DNA of 64,000 nt from Paramylibacter kogurei (GTDB lineage Bacteria > Pseudomonadota > Alphaproteobacteria > Rhodobacterales > Rhodobacteraceae), in NCBI RefSeq assembly GCF_002742285.1, contig NZ_MDGM01000001.1:1-64000 (forward strand), given 5' to 3'. The position numbers were made by a program, and so were the translations under genes. Within the stretch, counting starts at the first letter, position 1. Each line of letters begins with the position of its first letter. Positions 28,401 through 36,187 of the stretch are shown one piece after another. Below the pieces are notes generated by a model that was given only the letters and a program-made list of their open reading frames with translations, was not told where the DNA came from and did no database searches.

Positions 28401-28603
28401 AGCGGTGTAACCAACAAACGTTCACTGTCTTCTGGCGAAATACCGTCCAAACCCGTTGAAACATAGATCAATGGAATTGGAATTTCAGGATTGGATTCTT
28501 TGGGAATCGAAACATATGAAATTGCCCCGATGGTCAGGATCATTATCAACGTAAGCGCAACAACGCGCGAACGAGAAAATGCAGCGTCGATTAAACCGTT
28601 CAT
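25472..28603 (-). CDS. RND efflux transporter permease (HAE-1/AcrB-like)
   Basis: 1043-aa inner-membrane proton-driven efflux pump with the expected 12 helices and two large periplasmic loops. Typical segments are present: N-terminal helix (RVVALTLIMILTIGAISYVSIP), the TM4 region VVGMLVDGAIVTTE and the C-terminal GIVVNNNIVLIDTYN. It would work with the adaptor encoded just upstream and an outer-membrane channel not present here. Its start overlaps the adaptor stop (ATGA). The substrate range is unknown. Confidence 0.94.
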   Translation of the reverse strand: MNGLIDAAFSRSRVVALTLIMILTIGAISYVSIPKESNPEIPIPLIYVSTGLDGISPEDSERLLVTPLETELSSLTGLKQIDGNAGEGYASVQLEFEPGFDADAAMDKVREAVDRAKSDLPSDANDPVVTEINTALFPILTTILSGSVPERTLNILAEDLKDRLEGVEGVLEVDVGGSRDELLEVLIDPTVFETYNISFDELIGQITRNNMLIAAGAIETGAGRLVLKVPGLIEDIQDVMELPVKVRGDTVVTFADVATIRRTFEDPSSFARINGQPALALEIKKRSGANIIETVAAAKEVILEAQAEWPESVKINYLQDESKQVKDMLSDLEANVIAAVILVMIVIVYALGIRSAILVGLAIPGAFLAGVTALLAMGYTMNIVVLFSLILVVGMLVDGAIVTTELADRKLQEDMAPKQAYAFAAKRMAWPIIASTATTLSVFFPLLFWSGTVGEFMKFLPITVIMTLGASLFMALIFIPVVGGIIGKRPPQSARDKATLHNAETGDPRNMTGFTGGYVRLLQWAILRPGATVLFAIAMLLGSFGLYGQLGNGVTFFPSVEPDFMQVQVRARDNFSIYERDGLVREVEDRLLNYDEIKSVYAKTAADQQSDEEVIGSIQLELLDWDKRRTAAKIGEDIRAEMTQIAGIDVQVQTESGGPTAGKPVNLKVISNDRVAQETAVGEIVERMEKIGGFTDVTDTRPLPGVEWSIKVDRSEAARFGADISLLGQAIRLLTQGITVADYRPDDADGSVDIRVRFPSQDRTFEELQSLRVPTNAGLIPISNFVTFEPAPRTGTIRRIDQRRVISIEANVASGVLVNDQINVLRTALEKTEFPSNVTWSFAGEAEEQQDAMIFLMGAFATAIGLMFIILVTQFNNFYQAFVVMSAIIFSVAGVLLGLLVTGRPFGVVMGGIGVIALAGIVVNNNIVLIDTYNDLKREGMSPLEAALRTGAQRLRPVVLTSVTTALGLMPMVIGLNINFFTREIVYGAPSTQWWTELSSAIAGGLVIATILTLVVTPAMLILGEKRPKRSKTPPVEPLAANV

Positions 28604-29772
28604 TTGTTCAATCCCGCATAACGTGTTGGATCAACGGAAATCGCAGATTTTTGCATTTTCTCATCGATCTGTGGGTTGATTTCATCCCCGTTGGCGACAT
28701 AGCCCTGACCGATAGTGATAATATCCGCCTGATCAGGCAAACCAGTAACCCAAACACCATCGGTTTGTGCGCGAACAATTTCAATTTTGTTAAACACAAC
28801 CTTGTTTGCATCATCCACCGTTTTCACACCCAACGTGCCATCTGTATCCAACGATAAAATGGCGGGTGACATGAAATGGGCAACGCTTTCACTTACGGGT
28901 ACACGGATTTCCGCACTGACCCCTGCGGGAATTGCACCGTCGTCATTTTCAACGCTGATTTCTGCCAAAAACGTCCGTGTTGCGGCATCTGCACTTGTTC
29001 CAACAAAGCTGACTTTACCTTGGCGAGTTTCACCAGTGATGAATTGAACGTCCGCCTCTTGGCCCACTTTCAATTTGCGCAATGTTTGTTGGGGAACGCG
29101 CACAGAAACCGTAAGCGGAGTATTGTCAACAACGCGCGCGATATCCGTACCCGCGCTGACATATTCACCGATATTGATGTCTAATGTTTCAAGACGTCCA
29201 TCAAATGGTGCGGAAATTTCGGTGTTGTTCATCGCGCTTTGCGCCGCAGCCACACCTGCGGTTGCGGATGCCAATGTCGCGCGTGCTTGCGCAACGCGAT
29301 CGGCAGTGGCAACACCGCGTTTCAACAAAGACTCGGAATTGTCAAATTCGCGCTGTGCACGTGCCAATTCTTCTTGGGCGCGCAGCAAATCTGATGCGCG
29401 TTGTGCAGGATCAAACCGTGCGATGATATCGCCACCTTTCACCATCGTACCTTTTTGCACCAAAATTTCGGCAATGTTGCCCGATGTCTCGCTTCGCAAT
29501 GATGTATCACGATCTGGCTGCGCTTGGCCTTCTGCCACGAAATACTGCACAACAGGTTGCGCCGTCGATTTACTTACAGCCACTGTAACCAGTTTTTGTT
29601 CCTGATTTTTATCGTTGGCATCTTCGGTTGCTTCGGTTGGGAAAATGAAACCACTTCCCATCCACAATACCAGCAATAGAATAATTCCACCCGCCAACCA
29701 TTTTGGCCGCGACGATCCTGCATCATCGTTAAATGCAAGTGTTTGTGGTGTTTGGTTTTCTGTATCAGACAT
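28600..29772 (-). CDS. RND efflux periplasmic adaptor (membrane fusion protein)
   Basis: 390 aa from ATG 29772 (MSDTENQTPQ), chosen because AAGGA lies about 8 nt upstream; the longer frame to 29811 has no such site. One N-terminal helix (GGIILLLVLWMGSGFIF) anchors it, followed by a barrel-sandwich/lipoyl region (SLRSETSGNIAEILVQKGTMVKGGDII), a coiled coil (about 110-170) and the second lipoyl half (ISAPFDGRLETLDINIGEYV). It bridges the RND pump to an outer-membrane channel. Confidence 0.93.
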   Translation of the reverse strand: MSDTENQTPQTLAFNDDAGSSRPKWLAGGIILLLVLWMGSGFIFPTEATEDANDKNQEQKLVTVAVSKSTAQPVVQYFVAEGQAQPDRDTSLRSETSGNIAEILVQKGTMVKGGDIIARFDPAQRASDLLRAQEELARAQREFDNSESLLKRGVATADRVAQARATLASATAGVAAAQSAMNNTEISAPFDGRLETLDINIGEYVSAGTDIARVVDNTPLTVSVRVPQQTLRKLKVGQEADVQFITGETRQGKVSFVGTSADAATRTFLAEISVENDDGAIPAGVSAEIRVPVSESVAHFMSPAILSLDTDGTLGVKTVDDANKVVFNKIEIVRAQTDGVWVTGLPDQADIITIGQGYVANGDEINPQIDEKMQKSAISVDPTRYAGLNK

Positions 29773-29829
29773 CGTTCTATCCTTTGGCAGCGCCAAATTA
29801 GCTGTATTCATAACTCAAAATTAAAGTGA

Positions 29830-30339
29830 TTAAGGTTTTTCCTGTCGAAGGTCATTCAAGGCCGCTTCCAACCCTGACACCATCGCCCCGTAAAACCCTG
29901 CATATTGTGCCAATCGTGCACGTGGGCCATCCACATCATCGGGAATTTGTGCCAAGCTTTCATCAATTTCCGATTTAACCCGTGCAATGCGATTCACCAC
30001 ACCGTCTAACATTGATGTATATGGGTTTTCCGCCAGTTGAAAATAATCTTGGCGATCCCCTGCTTTGGCAACGCGCTTTATCAACAAACGTTCCTCTAAC
30101 AGGCGCACGCTATTGCTAATGCTACCGCGACTGACCAAAAGTGACTCTGCCAAATCGCTAAATGATGCGGGTTTGCCGTCGAAAATCAGCGTGCCCAAAA
30201 CGCGCCCTGCGATCCGTGGCAATCCTTCGTTTTGGGCGCTAACGCCAATTTTTTCGATGAATTCGGCGCGAACTGTATCAACTTCGATTTCTTTTTGCAC
30301 TGAACTGCTCCGATCAATTGCAACTTGTTGATACGGCAT
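29830..30339 (-). CDS. MarR/GbsR-type transcriptional regulator
   Basis: 169-aa winged-helix regulator. The DNA-binding part (about residues 45-110) contains FSDLAESLLVSRGSISNSVRLLEERLLIKRV; the C-terminus is helical. It is 57 nt upstream of the RND adaptor in the same direction, so it is probably the local repressor of regulator-adaptor-pump. A palindrome 30 nt upstream of its start is the likely operator. Confidence 0.86.
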   Translation of the reverse strand: MPYQQVAIDRSSSVQKEIEVDTVRAEFIEKIGVSAQNEGLPRIAGRVLGTLIFDGKPASFSDLAESLLVSRGSISNSVRLLEERLLIKRVAKAGDRQDYFQLAENPYTSMLDGVVNRIARVKSEIDESLAQIPDDVDGPRARLAQYAGFYGAMVSGLEAALNDLRQEKP

Positions 30340-30368
30340 ATAGGCGCTTAGATCGTCAATGTACAGTC

Positions 30369-30388
30369 TGTTCAGTTTTAATTGAACA
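30369..30388. promoter_or_regulatory. Candidate MarR operator
   Basis: A 20-bp dyad TGTTCA-gTTttAAt-TGAACA with one mismatched pair lies just upstream of the MarR-type gene, the usual place for an autoregulatory site that also controls the efflux genes. Confidence 0.55.
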
Positions 30389-30395
30389 AATTTTT

Positions 30396-31199
30396 TTAAT
30401 TTTTTCTCAGCATGAAACGTGTCCCCACAGGAGGAGGGTTTTCAACTCCTCCCGCAAAGCATTGTGCAATATCCATCCATGAACGCGCAGTTTTACCGAA
30501 GACCTGCAATGCAGTATCACCCACATTTCGCGTTTGGGTAACCACCTGCGCAAATTCCACTGCATTCCCGGTTATCACGTTATGTGTATTTGGTGCGTTC
30601 CATTCCCAAACCGCACCAGAGGGTGCGATCAGTTTGAGATATGGCATATCCGCTGGCACATCTAATTTGCGGTTAATAAAGCTCCAGCCAAATGTATTTG
30701 CCCCTAAAAACACGATGTTTTTGATGCGATCCCTATCCTTGCGCACCTGACCCATCAAATCGAACACCGCTTGCCCATGCGCCCAAGTTTCCATTTGTCG
30801 CGCAGTGATCGAAGACCTTGCGCTCATTTGCGGCCCGGCCCAATTCACCCGATGTTTTGGATCAGCTTTTGTATATATATCCGCAAGTGTTTCGCACCCT
30901 TCTTTCCACGCATGAAATAAATCTTGTCCCTTAAATCCATCAAGCCACGGATATTGCGTTTCTAATAACGATCTACCTGATGCGAGCTGTTGCGTGACAT
31001 CCGCCCAAAACTTGTCGAACAACGCACCATCGCGCAATGTTATTTCGGCGGCATAATTAAACATATGTAAATGCCCAAGGATGTCGTTAATGGTCCAACC
31101 TTTGAACTGTGTTTTGTGTTCAAAATCTTGATCTGTGAACGGTTCAATCAGCTCTGCCAACGCGAAACATTCATCTCGAAAATCTTTGGCTTGTTGCAT
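30396..31199 (-). CDS. TIGR03084-like / DinB-fold maleylpyruvate isomerase-type protein
   Basis: 267 aa from ATG 31199 (MQQAKDFRDECFALAEL), chosen for a GGGGG/GAGG ribosome site 8 nt upstream. The N-terminal helical part (WTINDILGHLHMFNYAAEITL, with His residues positioned as in DinB/MDMPI metal sites; later TARQMETWAHGQAVFD) and the C-terminal DGA-like beta domain match the TIGR03084 family as I recall it. The function of that family is not established. It is divergent from the hydratase gene at 31353. Confidence 0.75.
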   Translation of the reverse strand: MQQAKDFRDECFALAELIEPFTDQDFEHKTQFKGWTINDILGHLHMFNYAAEITLRDGALFDKFWADVTQQLASGRSLLETQYPWLDGFKGQDLFHAWKEGCETLADIYTKADPKHRVNWAGPQMSARSSITARQMETWAHGQAVFDLMGQVRKDRDRIKNIVFLGANTFGWSFINRKLDVPADMPYLKLIAPSGAVWEWNAPNTHNVITGNAVEFAQVVTQTRNVGDTALQVFGKTARSWMDIAQCFAGGVENPPPVGTRFMLRKN

Positions 31200-31352
31200 A
31201 ACACCCCCTCGTTCATCTTGATTCACACTTTGGATGTTTTCCCAAAGGCTTGCAATTTATATCCGCCCCAATCTGCACCACTTGCAAGGGCGAACATCCC
31301 ACCCTATCGTGCCCAAAAGCAGTTTGTTTTTCTTGAATAAAGGCCACAATTA

Positions 31353-32153
31353 ATGACCCCAGATCAAATCAATGACGCCGCTGAGCGTTTGTTTGTTGCT
31401 GAAAAAACGCGCGAACAAATTGGATTGTTGTCGGTACAATATCCCGATTTGGATATGCAAGATGCCTATAAAATACAGTCAGCATTGATCGCGCAAAAAA
31501 TTGCTGCTGGCGCAACGGGGATTGGTTGGAAAATCGGCCTTACATCCAAGGCAATGCAATATGCGTTAAACATTGATATTCCAGACAGCGGTATTTTGCT
31601 GGATGATATGGCGTTTGAAAACGGTGCGACCATTCCCAAAAATCGCTTTATCCAACCGCGGGTCGAGGCGGAAATTGCATTTGTAATGAAATCAGATTTA
31701 TCTGGCGCCAATATCACCATGGAACAAGTGATACATGCAACGGATTACATATCCTCTGCCCTTGAAATCTTGGACACACGCATTTTGCGCGCCGATCCAA
31801 AAACCGGTGTTGCACGCAAAGTATTCGATACCATTGCAGATAATGCCGCCAACGCGGGAATTGTGATGGGTGATCAAAAGCTCCGCCCAGATGACATCGA
31901 CATGCGCTGGATGGGCGCCATTGTCAGCCGCAACAACGAGGTAGAGGAAACCGGCCTTGGCGCTGGTGTTTTAAATCACCCCGCCCAAGGTATTATTTGG
32001 CTTGCCAATCGGCTTGCTGAATATGGTGACACGATCAAGGCGGGTGACATCGTTTTATCAGGGTCCTTCATCCGCCCGATCGAGGCCCCTTCTGGTTCTG
32101 TTATCAATGCTGATTACGGCCCATACGGCCATGTTTCTTGCACTTTCGCATAA
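31353..32153 (+). CDS. hpaH: 2-oxo-hept-3-ene-1,7-dioate hydratase-type enzyme
   Basis: 266-aa FAH-fold hydratase of the HpaH/2-keto-4-pentenoate hydratase family. Recognisable segments are GWKIGLTSKAMQ, FIQPRVEAEIAFVM (metal-binding Glu pair) and GDIVLSGSFIRPI. In the homoprotocatechuate pathway HpaH hydrates 2-oxohept-3-enedioate to 4-hydroxy-2-oxoheptanedioate, the substrate of HpaI encoded next. The upper-pathway genes hpaBCDEFG are absent from the window, so the pair may serve another meta-cleavage or keto-acid route. Confidence 0.88.
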   Translation: MTPDQINDAAERLFVAEKTREQIGLLSVQYPDLDMQDAYKIQSALIAQKIAAGATGIGWKIGLTSKAMQYALNIDIPDSGILLDDMAFENGATIPKNRFIQPRVEAEIAFVMKSDLSGANITMEQVIHATDYISSALEILDTRILRADPKTGVARKVFDTIADNAANAGIVMGDQKLRPDDIDMRWMGAIVSRNNEVEETGLGAGVLNHPAQGIIWLANRLAEYGDTIKAGDIVLSGSFIRPIEAPSGSVINADYGPYGHVSCTFA

Positions 32154-32163
32154 AGGAAAATTC

Positions 32164-32922
32164 ATGCCCGCACCGATAAATAAATTCAAAAAACGGCTTT
32201 CAACCGATGTGCAGATCGGCCTATGGCTTGGAATGATCAGCCCAGTATCCGCCGAAATTTGCGCACGGCGTGGTTTTGATTGGTTGGTTCTTGATGGTGA
32301 ACATGCACCGAATGATTTGCAATCCATACATGCCCAATTAAATGCCATTGCTCAAACCGATGCATCGCCTGTTGTGCGTATCCCTATTGGCGAAACTTGG
32401 ATGGTGAAACAGGTATTGGATGTGGGCGCGCAAACCATTTTGATCCCGATGATCGAAACCGCAACCCATGCCAGCGAAATGGCAAAGGCCGTGCAATATC
32501 CACCCAAAGGCACCCGCGGGGTTGGGGCAACATTGGCACGTGCATCCCATTACAATACAATTCCCGATTACATCACCACAGCGGACGATGAAATTTGTTT
32601 GCTGTTACAAGTTGAAAGCCGCGCAGGGTTGGATAATCTTGATGCGATTTTAAAGGTCGAAAATGTTGATGGAATTTTCATCGGCCCTGCCGACTTGGCC
32701 GCGGATATGGGATATCCGGGTAAACCAGAAACACCCGCCGTCCAAGATGCCATCAATGCAGCCATCGCCAAAATCGTTGCATCAGACAAGGCCGCAGGTA
32801 TTTTAACTCCTGACAAAAAACTTGCTCAAGGATACATTGATGCGGGTGCGAAATTTGTTGCGGTGGGTTCCGATATCGGTTTGCTTTCGGCTGGTGCAAA
32901 CAATTTACGATCAGAGTTTTAG
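32164..32922 (+). CDS. hpaI: HpcH/HpaI-family aldolase
   Basis: 252-aa class II pyruvate aldolase from ATG 32164, which has AAGGAAAA upstream; the frame is open further 5' but overlaps hpaH. Motifs are GFDWLVLDGEHAPND (catalytic region), PVVRIPIGE, QTILIPMIET and FIGPADLAADMG with metal-binding Glu/Asp. HpaI cleaves 4-hydroxy-2-oxoheptanedioate to pyruvate and succinate semialdehyde. It lies 10 nt after hpaH, so the two form an operon. Confidence 0.92.
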   Translation: MPAPINKFKKRLSTDVQIGLWLGMISPVSAEICARRGFDWLVLDGEHAPNDLQSIHAQLNAIAQTDASPVVRIPIGETWMVKQVLDVGAQTILIPMIETATHASEMAKAVQYPPKGTRGVGATLARASHYNTIPDYITTADDEICLLLQVESRAGLDNLDAILKVENVDGIFIGPADLAADMGYPGKPETPAVQDAINAAIAKIVASDKAAGILTPDKKLAQGYIDAGAKFVAVGSDIGLLSAGANNLRSEF

Positions 32923-32964
32923 GATATTTCAACAACTCGCCACTGGCGCAGATGCGCTGCAATG

Positions 32965-32991
32965 TCGTATAAACGTACAACACGTATAACG
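32965..32991. promoter_or_regulatory. CGTATAA direct repeat upstream of the RpiR gene
   Basis: Two CGTATAA copies flank ACGTACAACA about 15-40 nt upstream of the RpiR start. The repeat is a plausible regulator site, but it could overlap promoter elements and there is no independent support. Confidence 0.3.
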
Positions 32992-33004
32992 AGGAATTTA
33001 TTGC

Positions 33005-33880
33005 ATGGGCACGGCACAGCAAAATAAAGTATTGGGAATGATCCGCGATCAATATTCGGATCTGCCCCCCACATTACAGCTGGCCGCGAAATATGTGATT
33101 GATCATCCCGCCGATTTTGGCATTGATCCCATTCGATCCACCGCGGAAAAAATTGGGGTTAGCACCTATTCTCTGGTGCGCCTTGCGCGCGAGCTTGGCT
33201 ATCCGGGGTTTGAAGAATTCCGCGATCCGTTTCGCCGCGCCTTGCGTGCGTCATCCAAACCGATCATCAATTCCAACTGGCTTGATGAATTATCGTTTGA
33301 GGGGGAAACAGGCACGGCACTTGCCAATTCCGCCGAAAATGCGATGTCGATTTTAAAACACAGCCTGCGCCAGATGACACCAGAAAAGGCAGATGCATTC
33401 GTCTCCCGTCTGACAAAGGCACGCACAGTTTATGTCACCGCCACACGCGCCAGTTATTCGCTGGCATATTATTTTCAACATGTGGTGCGCTTGGTTTTAC
33501 CCAATGTGCAATTGATCCCGCGTGATATGGCCAATCCGATTGATGATCTAAATTTTGCCTCTGATCAGGATGTGTTGCTTGCGATCACCGTAAAACCCTA
33601 TTCTCAGATCACGGTGAACGCCTGTAAATTTGCACGTGAAAAGGGCTTGGGATTGTTAATCATCACCGATTCACAACTACCCCTTGCCGATTTGAAACCG
33701 GATGAAGTTCTGACCGCCGAAATGGATAGCCCACATGGGTTTGCCTGCTATCTTGGCGTGATGTCAATTCTGGAAAGCCTGATTCATCTGTTGGTCAAAG
33801 AAGGCGGTCAACAGGCCCAAGACAACATCAAATCTTACCAAGAGCTCAAGGCGCGAATGGATGGGTCTTCGCCATTCTAA
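33005..33880 (+). CDS. MurR/RpiR-family transcriptional regulator
   Basis: 291 aa. An N-terminal RpiR helix-turn-helix (about 1-80; STAEKIGVSTYSLVRLARELGYPGFEEF) is joined to a C-terminal SIS domain (about 120-270) that normally binds a phosphosugar-like effector. It sits between hpaHI and the binding-protein/kinase trio, 12 nt before the latter, and could control either. Upstream (32965-32991) a CGTATAA direct repeat flanks ACGTACAACA and may be its site. Confidence 0.9.
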   Translation: MGTAQQNKVLGMIRDQYSDLPPTLQLAAKYVIDHPADFGIDPIRSTAEKIGVSTYSLVRLARELGYPGFEEFRDPFRRALRASSKPIINSNWLDELSFEGETGTALANSAENAMSILKHSLRQMTPEKADAFVSRLTKARTVYVTATRASYSLAYYFQHVVRLVLPNVQLIPRDMANPIDDLNFASDQDVLLAITVKPYSQITVNACKFAREKGLGLLIITDSQLPLADLKPDEVLTAEMDSPHGFACYLGVMSILESLIHLLVKEGGQQAQDNIKSYQELKARMDGSSPF

Positions 33881-33892
33881 GGGGGGGGTGAA

Positions 33893-34828
33893 ATGTTACG
33901 ATATTTATTGTGTTCACTATTCCTGATTTCTGCATCTGTGTGTGGATATGCGAACGATAATAATATCGGCATGATCACAGGAAACGCCACAGGGACATAT
34001 GTGAAAATTGGCGCTGATCTATCTGCCGTATTGGATGGTGACGAAGGGTTGCGCATTATCCCGATGCTTGGGCGTGGATCACAAAGTAATATTAACGATA
34101 TCCTCAACTTGGATTACGTTGATATGGGCTTGGTGCAATCCGATGTGCTCACCCAAATTCGCCTAACCGATCCAAATGCGCCAGCGTTGGATAAAATATC
34201 TTATATCGCCAAAATCTATAACGAAGAATTACACGTGCTTGCGCGGCGCGATTCCGACATTCATTCGATTTATGATCTGTCTGGCAAAAACGTCAGCACT
34301 GGTGGCACAGGGAGCGGATCAGAATCCACATCCCGTTTGGTTCTTAAATTTCTGGATATTGCGGTGACAGAACACCATTTGCGCCATACCGATGCGCTCG
34401 AAGGATTAAAATCTGGTAACATCGACGCCATGATGTTTGTTGCGGGAAAACCAACTGCATTTTTAAATGGTGTGACCGAGGCTGACAATTTACGCCTGAT
34501 CCCACTGCCGTTTTCCGCATTGCTCGCCAGCACCTATCAACCCTCTATTTTTAAATCCAGCGATTATCCTGCCTTGATCGAAAACGGGTTTGTTCAAACA
34601 ATTTCTGTGGGCGCGATATTGGCGGTGTTTGACGATTTGGACGAAAACACGCCGCGGTATCATGCCTTGGCTGCATTTTGCGAAGCATTGTTAAAAAATC
34701 AAGACGCATTTAAAAACCCTGCACGCCACACAAAATGGCAAGAATTTTCGCCCCGTGCCACCGTTCCAGGCTGGCGTCGCTTTTTGCCAATGGCGCGATT
34801 GTTGGCACAACCCGAAACGGTGCAATAA
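33893..34828 (+). CDS. TAXI-like periplasmic solute-binding protein (sensor-type)
   Basis: 311-aa protein with signal peptide (MLRYLLCSLFLISASVCGYA) and the TAXI/NMT1-like fold (GMITGNATGTYVKIGADLSAVL, DMGLVQSDVLTQIR, GKNVSTGGTGSGSES). It resembles TAXI binding proteins of TRAP transporters, but no TRAP permease is adjacent. Instead it abuts a membrane Ser/Thr kinase gene (stop TAA 34826-34828, ATG 34829) and a PP2C gene. A ligand-sensing role for the kinase is inferred. Its ribosome site lies in a run of eight G at 33881-33888. Confidence 0.82.
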   Translation: MLRYLLCSLFLISASVCGYANDNNIGMITGNATGTYVKIGADLSAVLDGDEGLRIIPMLGRGSQSNINDILNLDYVDMGLVQSDVLTQIRLTDPNAPALDKISYIAKIYNEELHVLARRDSDIHSIYDLSGKNVSTGGTGSGSESTSRLVLKFLDIAVTEHHLRHTDALEGLKSGNIDAMMFVAGKPTAFLNGVTEADNLRLIPLPFSALLASTYQPSIFKSSDYPALIENGFVQTISVGAILAVFDDLDENTPRYHALAAFCEALLKNQDAFKNPARHTKWQEFSPRATVPGWRRFLPMARLLAQPETVQ

Positions 34829-36187
34829 ATGCAATTGGATCAATTTTCAGACCCATTGCCAATCGGCACGACCTTGTTACAGGGGCAATACAGGATTGAA
34901 AAATTCCTAAATGATGGCGGGTTTGGCATTACCTATTTGGCGGTGGATAGCCTTGATCGCCCGATGGTCATTAAGGAATGCTTCCCACGCGCCATTTGCC
35001 GCCGTTCTGGATTGGATGTTGGCACACGTGCCATCAGCCATCGCGAAGAATTTCGTTCCATTGTCAAAGCATTCGTCGAAGAGGCGCGAAATCTTTCACA
35101 ATTTGAACACCCAAATATCGTCAAGGTGCATCAGGTTTTTGACGAAAATCAAACTGCCTATATGGCGATGGATTTTATCAACGGTCAGGAACTTACAGAT
35201 CGGATTGAACAGGGAAACCTGTCCCCCAGCACAATTCATTCCATCGCGCTCAAACTTTTGGATGCGCTTGATACAATTCATGCCAGTGGCATGTTGCACC
35301 GCGATATTTCACCCGACAATATTTTGATTGATCAAAACGACAACCCTGTTCTGATCGACTTTGGCGCCGCCAAACAAGAGGCAAGCCAGCACGGCCCCAA
35401 AATGACATCCATCCGTGTCACCAAAGAAGGATATTCACCACAAGAATTCTATGTATCAGGCGCACAACAATTCCCATCCAGTGATCTGTATGCGTTGGCG
35501 GCAACACTATATCACACGATCAGCGGCACCGCCCCAGCCGAAAGCCAAGCACGGCTTTTGGCATTGGCACAAGAAAAAGAAGACCCATATATTCCCCTGT
35601 CGGGGAAACACCCAGAACACGCAACAGGTTTATTGATCGCAATTGATCGTGCGATGAATGTTTCGCCAAAGGAACGTCTGCAAAACGGGCATGAATGGCT
35701 TAATCATATTGCCACCACAACAACAAATCCCAAACCCACGCAAGGCAGCAAAATGGCATTTGCATCTATTGTCATCGCAATTGCAGGGCTTGGTATTTGG
35801 ATTACAAACAATTCAAATCAATCAGTTCAAACTGCGGCGCTCATAACGCCACCAACACATAACAACATTTTCAAAGCGCCCGTTTTAACCGATCAACAAA
35901 ACGGAACATTTAGATTTTCAAATGGGATGGAAGTTGTGGAAATTCCAAATGGAAATACCGTGATCCTACAAATTTCCACCCCTCCAATTACAGGAAGCAA
36001 CGACATCCAAATCGGGGATATTTTATTGGCCGAACGCGTGTTGGGTGTGTCTGTTGCACAAATCGGTGATTTGGAAAATGTATTGCAAAAACTGGAACAG
36101 CAAAACCTGCCAAAGGCTGTGTTTTCTGTACGTCGTGGCGATGCGGTTGTGCTGGCCAATCTTTCAATGATAGTGCAACAGCCATGA
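34829..36187 (+). CDS. Membrane Ser/Thr protein kinase with periplasmic PDZ-like domain
   Basis: 452 aa. The kinase domain (about 20-290) has a glycine loop NDGGFGITYLA, the ATP lysine K49 in VIKE, HRDISPDN (157-164; Ser replaces the usual Lys of HRDxKxxN), DFGAAK (177-182) and the activation segment EGYSPQEFY. A single helix (about 309-327) follows. The outer segment (about 345-450; IQIGDILLAERVLGVSV and FSVRRGD) looks like a PDZ domain facing the periplasm. It is coupled to the upstream TAXI-like protein and, by a 4-nt overlap, to a PP2C gene. Confidence 0.87.
   Translation: MQLDQFSDPLPIGTTLLQGQYRIEKFLNDGGFGITYLAVDSLDRPMVIKECFPRAICRRSGLDVGTRAISHREEFRSIVKAFVEEARNLSQFEHPNIVKVHQVFDENQTAYMAMDFINGQELTDRIEQGNLSPSTIHSIALKLLDALDTIHASGMLHRDISPDNILIDQNDNPVLIDFGAAKQEASQHGPKMTSIRVTKEGYSPQEFYVSGAQQFPSSDLYALAATLYHTISGTAPAESQARLLALAQEKEDPYIPLSGKHPEHATGLLIAIDRAMNVSPKERLQNGHEWLNHIATTTTNPKPTQGSKMAFASIVIAIAGLGIWITNNSNQSVQTAALITPPTHNNIFKAPVLTDQQNGTFRFSNGMEVVEIPNGNTVILQISTPPITGSNDIQIGDILLAERVLGVSVAQIGDLENVLQKLEQQNLPKAVFSVRRGDAVVLANLSMIVQQP

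Noticed and set aside
30431..30470. GGAGGAG/CTCCTCC hairpin near the end of the TIGR03084-type gene
   Set aside because: It lies inside the coding region and has no U-tract, so I do not call it a terminator.
32002..32163. N-terminal extension of the HpaI-type aldolase
   Set aside because: It overlaps the hpaH gene and does not resemble aldolase sequence; ATG 32164 with AAGGAAAA is the natural start.
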